A stretch of DNA of 64,000 nucleotides, taken from Sphingosinicella sp041916975. Its GTDB lineage: Bacteria > Pseudomonadota > Alphaproteobacteria > Sphingomonadales > Sphingomonadaceae. Below, piece by piece: positions 55,404 through 63,199 of this stretch. The notes beneath the pieces are model-generated. The model searched no databases, had not been told where the DNA came from, and saw only the letters and a list, made by a program, of their open reading frames with translations. The first letter of the stretch is position 1; every line of letters starts with the position of its first letter. The DNA is taken from contig NZ_JAYRYK010000001.1 in assembly GCF_041916975.1 (NCBI RefSeq), positions 3,162,001-3,226,000 of the forward strand, written 5' to 3'. Position numbers and translations under genes: made by a program.

Positions 55404-56747
55404 ATGCTGACGGCGGCAGAGAATCATCGTCTCACGCGGATTGGAAGAGGCGAGCCCGCGGGCAAACTTATGCGCCTTTATTGGCAGCCTGCCGCGCTCA
55501 GCGAAGAACTGCCCGTGGATCGTCCGGTGCGCGGCATCCGCCTGCTTGGCGAGGATCTCGTCCTGTTCCGTAACCAAGCCGGAGAGCTTGGTGCGATCGG
55601 ACGCTATTGCACGCATAGAGGGGTCGATCTGGCATATGGTCGGTGTGAGAACGGCGGCCTGCGCTGCCCGTTTCATGGCTGGCTTTTTTCGACCGACGGC
55701 ACCTGTCTCGAGCGGCCGGCGGAACCGGCGGGCGACAAGCCGCCACGTGCTGTTGCAGCCAATGCCTACCCCTGCGTTGAACGCAAGGGTATCATCTGGG
55801 TCTACATGGGGCCGGACACGCCGCCCGCCTTCCCCGATCTGGATTGTTTTGTCGCGCCCGACAGCCACAGCTTCGCCTTCAAGGGGCTTTGGGAGTGCAA
55901 CTGGTTGCAGGCGGCCGAAGTTGGGGTCGATCCCGCGCACGCTTCATTCTTGCATCGCTTCTTCGAAGACGAGGACACAAGCCAGAGCTACGGTCGCCAG
56001 TTCCGCGACCGGGGTGCCGTGGATAGCGATCTGCCGATGACGCAGTTGCTGCGGGAATATCCCCGTCCGAAGATCAAGCCTTCGCGTACCGATTATGGTA
56101 TGCAGATCGCCAGCATTCGCGAAACGCCGATCGGCACCCATGTGCGCGTAACGAACCAGATATTTCCGCACGCCATCTGCATTCCGATGAGCCCGACCAT
56201 GACCATCACGCAGTGGCATGTGCCCATCGATGACGAAAGTTGCTACTGGTATTCGATCTTCACCAGCTTCGATGCGCCGGTGGACGCCGCGACGATGCGC
56301 GAACAACGTCTGCGTGAGCACCAGTTGCCCGATTACCGTCCGCTGAAGAACCGCCACAATGCTTATGGTTTTGATCCGCGCGAACAAGCGGCGCGGACCT
56401 ACACGGGCATGGGCGACGACATCAACGTACACGACCAGTGGGCCGTGGAATCGCCGGGCCCAATCACCGACCGCAGCCGCGAACATCTCGCCACCACTGA
56501 TATTGCGATCGTTCAATACCGCCGGGCACTGATGGAGGCGATCGCCATGGCCGAGGCGGGTGAGAACGATCTGCCGCTGCGCGCGGCCGGATCGTCGGGC
56601 GGTGACTATCGGGGGCCGCAGGCGATCGACGTTCTGCTTTCACCGGGCGAGCCGCTCGATGCATGGCGTGACCGTGAAGCTGCTCGCCGTGCCAACGCGC
56701 CGTGGGTAGATGCCGCTGGCGGCGTCGGCGTGACGGAGCGCGCATGA
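55404..56747 (+). CDS. Rieske oxygenase, LigX/phthalate-4,5-dioxygenase-like
   Basis: A 447-residue terminal oxygenase with a Rieske domain at about residues 25-130: Cys69-x-His71 and Cys88-x2-His91. The mononuclear iron ligands are in EVGVDPAHASFLHR with Asp176, His179 and His184. The N-terminal AGKLMRLYWQPAALSEEL and long C-terminal domain resemble LigXa and phthalate 4,5-dioxygenase, which demethylate or hydroxylate aromatic acids. No ferredoxin or reductase is adjacent, so it must borrow electron carriers. It is followed by the GS-like gene after 1 base. Confidence 0.87.
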   Translation: MLTAAENHRLTRIGRGEPAGKLMRLYWQPAALSEELPVDRPVRGIRLLGEDLVLFRNQAGELGAIGRYCTHRGVDLAYGRCENGGLRCPFHGWLFSTDGTCLERPAEPAGDKPPRAVAANAYPCVERKGIIWVYMGPDTPPAFPDLDCFVAPDSHSFAFKGLWECNWLQAAEVGVDPAHASFLHRFFEDEDTSQSYGRQFRDRGAVDSDLPMTQLLREYPRPKIKPSRTDYGMQIASIRETPIGTHVRVTNQIFPHAICIPMSPTMTITQWHVPIDDESCYWYSIFTSFDAPVDAATMREQRLREHQLPDYRPLKNRHNAYGFDPREQAARTYTGMGDDINVHDQWAVESPGPITDRSREHLATTDIAIVQYRRALMEAIAMAEAGENDLPLRAAGSSGGDYRGPQAIDVLLSPGEPLDAWRDREAARRANAPWVDAAGGVGVTERA

Positions 56748-56748
56748 C

Positions 56749-58218
56749 ATGAGCGACTTTTCGATTCCGCCATCCTCGTTCGTCACCCGTTTCGACCTTT
56801 GGGATGATGCGCAGCGCGATGCCGCGGCGCGGATGCTGGCGACGGTTCGCGAAGCGGGCCTCACGCAGATCCGCTTTTCCTTTCCCGATCAGCACGGCGT
56901 GCTGCGCGGCAAGACGGTAACGGCGGCGTCGCTCGAAGAGTTCTTGTTTTCCGGCTGCGGCATGGCATCCACCATGTTGCTGAAGGATACGTCGCATCGC
57001 ACCGTTTACCCGGTCTGGCAGAAATCGGGCGGGGACTTCGCCGGCTTTTCGGGCGCTGCGGACTTCCTGCTTGTAGCCGATCCGCTCACGTTCCGTGTGT
57101 TACCCTGGGCGGAAGCCACGGGCTGGGTGCTTTGCGATGCCTATGATCCGTCCGGCCATCCCGTGTTTTGCTCCACGCGCTTGCTGGCGCGGCAGGCACT
57201 GGCGCGTTTACAGGCGAGGGGGCTCGCCTACGTCGCCGGGCTGGAGATCGAACTGCATATCTTCCGCGTGATCGATCCGAAGCTGGCCGCCGGCGATTCG
57301 GGCCAACCGGGCACGCCGCCGGACGTGGCGCTGTGCGCGCAGGGCTTCCAGTATCTGACCGAACAGCGATACGATCAGCACGAGCCGATGTTCGAGCGCA
57401 TCCGAAAGGTATGCGAGACACTCGACCTGCCGCTGCGCACCATGGAAGTCGAGTTCGGGCCGAGCCAGGTGGAACTGACCTTTGCGCCACTGCGCGGCAT
57501 CCGCATTGCGGACGATTTCATGCTGCTCCGCTCCGCGGTCAAACAGGTCTGTGCGCGGCACGGTTATCACGCCACGTTCATGTGCCGCCCGGCGTTGCCG
57601 AATATTTTTTCCAGCGGCTGGCATCTGCACCAGTCTCTCGCCCAGCTTGAAGATGGCGGAAATGCCTTCGCGCCGGAAACGGGCGGCGGGCGGGATGCGC
57701 CGCCGCTTTCTCCGCTCGGCATGGATTTCGCGAATGGGTTGCTCCGCCATGCAGAGGCTTCGTGTCTGCTGACCACACCAACAATCAACGGATACAAGCG
57801 CTACCGGCCCTATTCGCTGGCGCCGGATCGTATCCTGATGGGCCGGGACAATCGCGCCGCCATGCTGCGGGTAATCAGTGCACCCGGCTCACCGGCGTCG
57901 CGGATCGAGAACCGGGTGGGTGAATCGGCTGCCAATCCCTATCTCTACATCACCTCGCAGATCCTCTCCGGGCTGGATGGAATCGATCGGCCGACTCCGT
58001 GGCCGGATGTGACCGAGGCGCCATACGAGACCGATGCCGCCAGCCTGCCGCGCAATATTCTTGCCGCGATCGACAGTTTCGCGGCTTCGGATTTCTACCG
58101 TGAGTCGCTTGGTACGGACGTGGTTGACTATCTGCTGATGCTAAAGCGAGCAGAGGCCAGCCGCTTCTTCGAGAGCGTAACCGACTGGGAACACAAGGAG
58201 TATTTCGACCTGTTCTGA
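56749..58218 (+). CDS. Glutamine-synthetase-family ligase (gamma-glutamyl-amine type)
   Basis: A 489-residue GS-like enzyme. Key parts: N-terminal beta-grasp with QIRFSFPDQHGVLRGKTV, GLEIELHIF and EFGPSQVELTFAP metal-binding regions, SSGWHLHQSL (normally GSGMHVH), NGYKRYRP, and RIENRVGESAANPYLY. The length and pattern fit PuuA/IpuC/AtdA1-type enzymes which attach glutamate to amines. AtdA1/TdnQ start aniline degradation together with Rieske enzymes, a parallel with the coupled Rieske gene here. It is unlikely to be central glutamine synthetase. Confidence 0.87.
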   Translation: MSDFSIPPSSFVTRFDLWDDAQRDAAARMLATVREAGLTQIRFSFPDQHGVLRGKTVTAASLEEFLFSGCGMASTMLLKDTSHRTVYPVWQKSGGDFAGFSGAADFLLVADPLTFRVLPWAEATGWVLCDAYDPSGHPVFCSTRLLARQALARLQARGLAYVAGLEIELHIFRVIDPKLAAGDSGQPGTPPDVALCAQGFQYLTEQRYDQHEPMFERIRKVCETLDLPLRTMEVEFGPSQVELTFAPLRGIRIADDFMLLRSAVKQVCARHGYHATFMCRPALPNIFSSGWHLHQSLAQLEDGGNAFAPETGGGRDAPPLSPLGMDFANGLLRHAEASCLLTTPTINGYKRYRPYSLAPDRILMGRDNRAAMLRVISAPGSPASRIENRVGESAANPYLYITSQILSGLDGIDRPTPWPDVTEAPYETDAASLPRNILAAIDSFAASDFYRESLGTDVVDYLLMLKRAEASRFFESVTDWEHKEYFDLF

Positions 58219-58272
58219 AGGCGGTGAGGCGTGCGTCCTCAGGGCAAAGTGGGCAACATGAAATCTAAATTA

Positions 58273-58352
58273 CGAACAAATGTTCGAAATTTACAACTTT
58301 CTTGTTTTCGATTTGCGTTTGTGTATTGTGAACAAAAATCCGCATAACGAAC
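58273..58352. promoter_or_regulatory. IclR-like operator sites before the third TonB receptor
   Basis: CGAACA-AA-TGTTCG at 58273-58286 is a dyad of the same half-sites in reverse order. A second site, TCCG-CATAA-CGAAC at 58339-58352, is close to TTCG-N5-CGAA, with the CATAACGAA core nearly equal to TATAACGAA at 51640. They precede the receptor ATG by 128 and 62 bases. Confidence 0.5.
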
Positions 58353-58413
58353 TTTCGGCGTTGGTGATTCTTGGGAGGATCAGGGAGCCCTGGAAGATAG
58401 GGAGGGAACGGAA

Positions 58414-60612
58414 ATGAAAAATGTAACACTCGCTGGTGCAAGCCTTGCGGCCATGGTGGCGGCATCGACTGTGCAAGCTCAGACAAATGCCGATGAACCC
58501 ATCGTGGTGACGGCAACGCGCATTCAGCAATCAATTCAGGATGTGCCGGTAAGTATCACCGCCTACACCGGCGAAGACCTCAAGGATCGAGGTATTGGCA
58601 GCATCGTCGATCTCGCACGGCAGACGCCGGGCCTGTCGATCGGGCAAAGCACGGGCGAGGGTGGCATTCCCCTCATCTCCATTCGCGGCGTTTCGCTTCA
58701 GGATTATTCCGACATCAACGAGAGCCCCTCGGCGGTCTACATCAATGAATTCTACAAGGGCGCGCTGTTTGGTCTCGATAACCAGCTTTTTGACATGGAA
58801 CGTGTCGAGGTGCTGCGGGGACCACAGGGCACTCTATTCGGACGCAACGCCACCGGCGGCGTCATCCAGTACGTGACGGTGGCCCCCAGTGAGGCATTCT
58901 CCGGTTATGGTGAACTCGGAATTGGCGAATATGGCCTCTTCCGCGCCGAAGGTGCGGTCGGCGGCCGGCTTGCCGAAGGCGTGCAGGCACGCGTATCTTA
59001 TTTCCACAAGGAATCGAACGGCTACAACAAAAACCTGTTCGCCGGTCGACCGAACGGCAACGGCCTCAATGTCGAGGCAGTGCGCGCGCAGTTGCGCTTC
59101 AAACCGACAACCAATTTCAGCGCCGACCTGTTCTTCCAATATTCGGAGAACAACAGCAACGGCAACATGTTCACGCACATCAGCGTGCTCGTGGATCCGG
59201 CGACAGGGCTGGCGGGTAACAACCCGGGCGGGGTCGATACCACGGGGTATCGCGATCCGACGCCTGGAAACCCGTGGGATGTCAACGTCGATGCCGAAAC
59301 CTATTTGAAGACGAAGCAATACACAGTGATCGGTCGTTTCGACTGGAACATTTCCGATGCGCTGACGCTGACCTCGATCACTGGGTACGAGGCATCGCAC
59401 AAGGACATGCTGGTGGATTCGGACGCCAGCCCGAATTTCGTTCGGGAGTCGGATTTCCATCCTGATGCCGAGGAGTTCTCGCAGGAGCTAAGGCTGGCCG
59501 GAGATATGGGCGATGTACGTTGGGTCGCCGGCGCCTATTACTTCAACTATGATGTAAAAGGCACGCAGGCGTCCAACGGCGTGTCTTTCGTCAGCGCCAA
59601 CTACGAGCCGATGGATTACTCGGTTTCGACCAAGTCTTATGCATTGTTCGGCAACGTCACGGTGGACCTTTCGTCAACGCTCAGCGTCGATGCTGGCCTC
59701 CGCTACACGAAAGACAAGAAGTCCCTCGATCTCTTTATCCCGTTCACGTTCACCTATAATCCCGATGGGAGCTTCGCTGGCTTCGGATCGTTCACCTTTT
59801 CCGAGGCGACAGTCGGTGACCTTTCGCGCATCAAGGATGACAATCTCAGCTTCACCGGTCGCCTGAACTGGAAGCCGAACGACGATACGCTGGTTTATGC
59901 CGGAATCTCGCGCGGCTACAAGGGCGGCACGTTCAATCTCGGCCTGTTTGCGCTGCCACTCGTCGCCGACTATCCGGTGATGGAAGAGCAACTCACCAGC
60001 TACGAGATGGGTCTGAAGCTCGATCTGCTGCCGGCTGTCCGGCTCAACGCTTCGGCTTTCTACTATGACTACAAGGATTATCAGGCGTTCCTCTACGACA
60101 GCACGATCAGCGGATCGCAGATATTCAACGCCGATGCGAAGGTGCGCGGCTTTGAGGCCGAACTTTTGACACGCCCGTTCGATGGTTTCAGTCTTTCGGC
60201 CAGTGCCGCCTATCTTCACGGAGAGGTGAAGGACGTCGAGGACAAGCGCGGCAACATCGAAGATCGACGCATGGCACTCGCGCCGCGTTGGACGCTGGGC
60301 GCACTCGCGCGGTATGCGTTCGCGGCGCCGTGGGGCGGCGAACTCGCGCTTCAGGGCGATGTCGTTTACAAGTCGATGCAGTATTTCGACGTTCTGAACA
60401 GCCCTGCGCTGCGCGAATCCGGCTATGCCATCGCGAATGCCCAGGTTTCGTGGTCGAGCGCTGATGATCACTGGCGGGTCGCAGTGCGTCTCGATAACGT
60501 GGCGGACAAGTTCTACCGCAATTACGTATACGATTTCAGCTCGTTCAATTACGTGCAGGGTATGACCGGGAAGCCGAGATGGCTTGGCGCAAGCGTCGCC
60601 TATCGATGGTAA
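58414..60612 (+). CDS. TonB-dependent outer-membrane receptor
   Basis: A 732-residue TonB receptor. The signal peptide ends near VQAQ (about residue 23), the TonB box EPIVVTATR follows, and the plug has MERVEVLRGPQGTLFGRNATGG; the barrel ends in VAYRW, a canonical terminal aromatic. It lies beneath two IclR-like sites and follows the GS-like gene, so it probably imports the amine or aromatic that the cluster degrades. The ATG has a GGGAGGGAAC site. Confidence 0.93.
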   Translation: MKNVTLAGASLAAMVAASTVQAQTNADEPIVVTATRIQQSIQDVPVSITAYTGEDLKDRGIGSIVDLARQTPGLSIGQSTGEGGIPLISIRGVSLQDYSDINESPSAVYINEFYKGALFGLDNQLFDMERVEVLRGPQGTLFGRNATGGVIQYVTVAPSEAFSGYGELGIGEYGLFRAEGAVGGRLAEGVQARVSYFHKESNGYNKNLFAGRPNGNGLNVEAVRAQLRFKPTTNFSADLFFQYSENNSNGNMFTHISVLVDPATGLAGNNPGGVDTTGYRDPTPGNPWDVNVDAETYLKTKQYTVIGRFDWNISDALTLTSITGYEASHKDMLVDSDASPNFVRESDFHPDAEEFSQELRLAGDMGDVRWVAGAYYFNYDVKGTQASNGVSFVSANYEPMDYSVSTKSYALFGNVTVDLSSTLSVDAGLRYTKDKKSLDLFIPFTFTYNPDGSFAGFGSFTFSEATVGDLSRIKDDNLSFTGRLNWKPNDDTLVYAGISRGYKGGTFNLGLFALPLVADYPVMEEQLTSYEMGLKLDLLPAVRLNASAFYYDYKDYQAFLYDSTISGSQIFNADAKVRGFEAELLTRPFDGFSLSASAAYLHGEVKDVEDKRGNIEDRRMALAPRWTLGALARYAFAAPWGGELALQGDVVYKSMQYFDVLNSPALRESGYAIANAQVSWSSADDHWRVAVRLDNVADKFYRNYVYDFSSFNYVQGMTGKPRWLGASVAYRW

Positions 60613-60641
60613 GCGCGCCTGTCGTTGCGCGGGGCCATGTG

Positions 60642-60667
60642 CGGGAGATGGCGGCTGCTGTCTCCCG
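60642..60667 (+). terminator. Hairpin after the third TonB receptor gene
   Basis: CGGGAGA and TCTCCCG (60642-60648 and 60661-60667) form a 7-base stem around a 12-base loop, 30 bases after the receptor stop. No T-run follows, so this is a moderate call. Confidence 0.4.
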
Positions 60668-60735
60668 GAGGCCTTCGCTCTTCAAATCCCGCGTTTCAGT
60701 GAAATCGCTCTACAAAGATCAACCACAAGGATGAT

Positions 60736-60999
60736 ATGATGGCTGAAGCCGCCCTGCAGTTTGCGGTATTTTTCACGCCCAAGGCCGGTTCCGCGGAAGA
60801 GCGGGTCAAACTCACGCGTGACTGGGTGTTTCCGGAAGGTCTGCGTTCCGTCCGATGGTATCACTTTCCCGACAGTGCGCTGCGATGGATGGAGATCGTC
60901 GAGGCTGATAATGTCGCGGTTCTGATGAATCTCGTGAAGGCCTTCGACGCGTTCTACGACATCAAGATTCTCCCCACTGAATTCGGAACGAGGGGCTGA
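60736..60999 (+). CDS. Small DUF3303-like protein
   Basis: An 87-residue protein with the DUF3303-like pattern: QFAVFFTPKAGSAEERVKL, GLRSVRWYHFPDSALRWMEIVEADN, then LMNLVKAFDAFYDIKILPT. It looks like a ferredoxin-fold dimer of unknown function. Two ATG codons at 60736 and 60739 follow an AAGGA site. It precedes the amidohydrolase in the same direction. Confidence 0.7.
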   Translation: MMAEAALQFAVFFTPKAGSAEERVKLTRDWVFPEGLRSVRWYHFPDSALRWMEIVEADNVAVLMNLVKAFDAFYDIKILPTEFGTRG

Positions 61000-61060
61000 T
61001 CTTTCAGCACACACTTCATCTTTCCGTTTCATAACCAGCTCTGCTTGAAAGGATTATCAG

Positions 61061-61888
61061 TTGATTACCGATTACAACAGTCATCTCGGCAGCATTTTCG
61101 ATGCGGAGGCTTTCGCCCATTGGGAAAAAACGGGCACGATCCTGGAGCGCATCGAGCAGCGCTATTTCGAAGTTATGGAAAACGTGGATCGCGCGATCGT
61201 AGTGGCCTTTCCGCAAGGGCCGCACATGAACAACAACGAGCCGATCGCGCATTTCGCGTCAAAGTATCCGAACAAGATCGCGCCGTTCTTCCTGATCGAT
61301 CCGACCAAGCCGGACTGCGCGGATCTCATCGACAAAGCGGTGGCTGAATGGAACGCTAAAGGCTTTCACATGGCGCCGATCTATCAGAAATTCAGGCCCG
61401 ACGACGAGGCGTACTTCCCGATTTACGAGAAACTGGAGAAGATCGGAAAACCGCTGATGTGGTTTCAAGGGAGCTCGTTCGAAGCTGTCGACGGCCCGCT
61501 GGAATGGGCGAATCCGATTCTTCTCGACAAAGTCGCCCGCAATTTTTCCGAGCTTCGGATGATCGTCGCGCATTTCGGTTCGCCCTTCTTCCGCGAAGTG
61601 ATTGCGATGCTGAGAAAACACAAGAATTTCTATACGGAAATGAGTGCGCTTTCACACCGCACCTGGGCGCTCTACAATGCGTTGATTGATGCGAAGCAGT
61701 ACAGCGTTCTCGACAAGGTTCTGTTTGGTTCGGAGTTTCCGATGCAATTGCCGCAGCAGAGCATGGATGGCCTCGCCGCAGTCGCCGCATTGACCGAGGG
61801 CACGAATCTTCCCGCGCTGACGCAGGATGATATTGACAGTCTGCTGCACCGGGATTGCTTCGAAGCGCTTGGCATAAAGCTCGGCTGA
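61061..61888 (+). CDS. Amidohydrolase-2 family protein with altered metal ligands
   Basis: A 275-residue TIM-barrel protein of the ACMSD/amidohydrolase-2 type, starting at a TTG with an AAAGGA site. The expected DxHxH reads DYNSH, with Asn for the first His; the expected GSDxP reads GSEFP, with Glu for Asp; IVAHFGSP keeps its His. Members decarboxylate or hydrolyse aromatic acids. The metal site is therefore non-standard and activity uncertain. It lies between the DUF3303-like and M28 genes. Confidence 0.75.
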   Translation: MITDYNSHLGSIFDAEAFAHWEKTGTILERIEQRYFEVMENVDRAIVVAFPQGPHMNNNEPIAHFASKYPNKIAPFFLIDPTKPDCADLIDKAVAEWNAKGFHMAPIYQKFRPDDEAYFPIYEKLEKIGKPLMWFQGSSFEAVDGPLEWANPILLDKVARNFSELRMIVAHFGSPFFREVIAMLRKHKNFYTEMSALSHRTWALYNALIDAKQYSVLDKVLFGSEFPMQLPQQSMDGLAAVAALTEGTNLPALTQDDIDSLLHRDCFEALGIKLG

Positions 61889-61899
61889 AGGAAGAGGCG

Positions 61900-63174
61900 A
61901 TGACGGGCAGGTTTTCATTCGATCCCGACATCGCTTTCCAGCACGTGCGCGCGTTGACTGCGGGTGGTAGCCGGCTGGTAGGGTCGGCGGCTGATGCCGC
62001 CGCCGGCCATTATATTCTCGAACAGCTCCGGGCCTTGGGCCTCGCACCCTACGAGCAGGTTTTTCCCGTGGTGGCCGGAGAGACCGGTGAATGCCGCTTT
62101 GCGATTGAAGGCGCCCCGGAGCTGTTGATCGAAGCCGCGCCGATGTGCCTGTGCCCGTCGACGCCGCCGGAGGGTCTCACCGCTTCGACGGCATGGGTCG
62201 GCGGTCGCGGCGAAGAGCCTGTGGGACCGGGGCTAGCGGGAAGAATCGTCGTCTGGGCGGTCCGCTCGCGCAGTGATTTCCTCATGTCCTATCCGCGCAT
62301 CGCGGCCCAGCGCCCGGGCGCGGTTATCGCGGTGTGGCCCGTGGCCGGCATTCCTCCCAAGCACCAGCAATTGCCGCAGGTGCTCGCCGCGAAGGGGAGC
62401 GGCGTTCCCACGGTCTGCATCGGCTTCGAAGATGGTGTGCGTCTTTGGCGGGAGCGACCCGAACGCCTGCATCTGCTTCTGGTCTCCCGCACATGGGCGA
62501 GTCAGACGTCGAACATCATTGTCGAGATTCCCGGGCGTACCCGGCCCGGCGAGGTCATTCTCGTCGGTGCACACCGTGATACGGCACCAGTGATCCCCGG
62601 CGCTATCGACAACGCGTCGGGCGTGGCCGTGCTTCTGGAACTCGCCCGTCATTTCGCGGAATTTCCCATGGACGCCACGCTCCGCATTGTCGCGTGGGGC
62701 GCAGAAAAGGCCGGCATGGCGGGCAGCCTTCATGCCATCAACAAAGCCGCGATGAACCTGGATCCGCTGCTTGCCACGATCAGCATCGACGGCGTGGGAA
62801 GCTGGCAGGCGTCGGACCAGTGTTATGTGGCCGGCAGCGAAGACATGACGGCGCGGATCCGTGCCGTACTTGGCGAGCTACCGGTGGGTGTTTCGGTTGG
62901 CTATTTCGGGTCGGACAGCGAGATGTTCGCGCTGCACGGCGTGCCCGGCGTATCCTTTGGTCAGGCCGGCCCCGCGCTGTCCTTGCTGCACACCTTGGCG
63001 GATGATCTCGGCATGATCGATCGCTCTTCGCTGATACGAAGCGCAGAGACGGTGGGAACGCTCGTCGGGGCGATGGGAACGGCACCCGACGAATGGCGGA
63101 CCTTGCGCAACGTGCCGGTCGCTGTTTCTTCGGGGATAAGGGAAATTCTGGAAGCGTCGGGCTGGCTCGACTGA
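61900..63174 (+). CDS. M28-family-like metallopeptidase homologue
   Basis: A 424-residue protein with a C-terminal M28 domain: HRD (AHRDTAP), Asp in IDNASGVA, then GAEKAGMAGS (normally AEExG), Asp in SIDGVG and His in LHTLADD. Lys replaces the second Glu, a metal ligand. The N-terminal 200 residues hold a PA-like insertion. The ATG at 61900 has a GAAGAGG site. It may cleave a gamma-glutamyl or other amide if metal is still bound; this is unproven. It starts 11 bases after the amidohydrolase. Confidence 0.75.
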   Translation: MTGRFSFDPDIAFQHVRALTAGGSRLVGSAADAAAGHYILEQLRALGLAPYEQVFPVVAGETGECRFAIEGAPELLIEAAPMCLCPSTPPEGLTASTAWVGGRGEEPVGPGLAGRIVVWAVRSRSDFLMSYPRIAAQRPGAVIAVWPVAGIPPKHQQLPQVLAAKGSGVPTVCIGFEDGVRLWRERPERLHLLLVSRTWASQTSNIIVEIPGRTRPGEVILVGAHRDTAPVIPGAIDNASGVAVLLELARHFAEFPMDATLRIVAWGAEKAGMAGSLHAINKAAMNLDPLLATISIDGVGSWQASDQCYVAGSEDMTARIRAVLGELPVGVSVGYFGSDSEMFALHGVPGVSFGQAGPALSLLHTLADDLGMIDRSSLIRSAETVGTLVGAMGTAPDEWRTLRNVPVAVSSGIREILEASGWLD

Positions 63175-63199
63175 CAGGAACGGTGAGGGAGGCCGGTTC

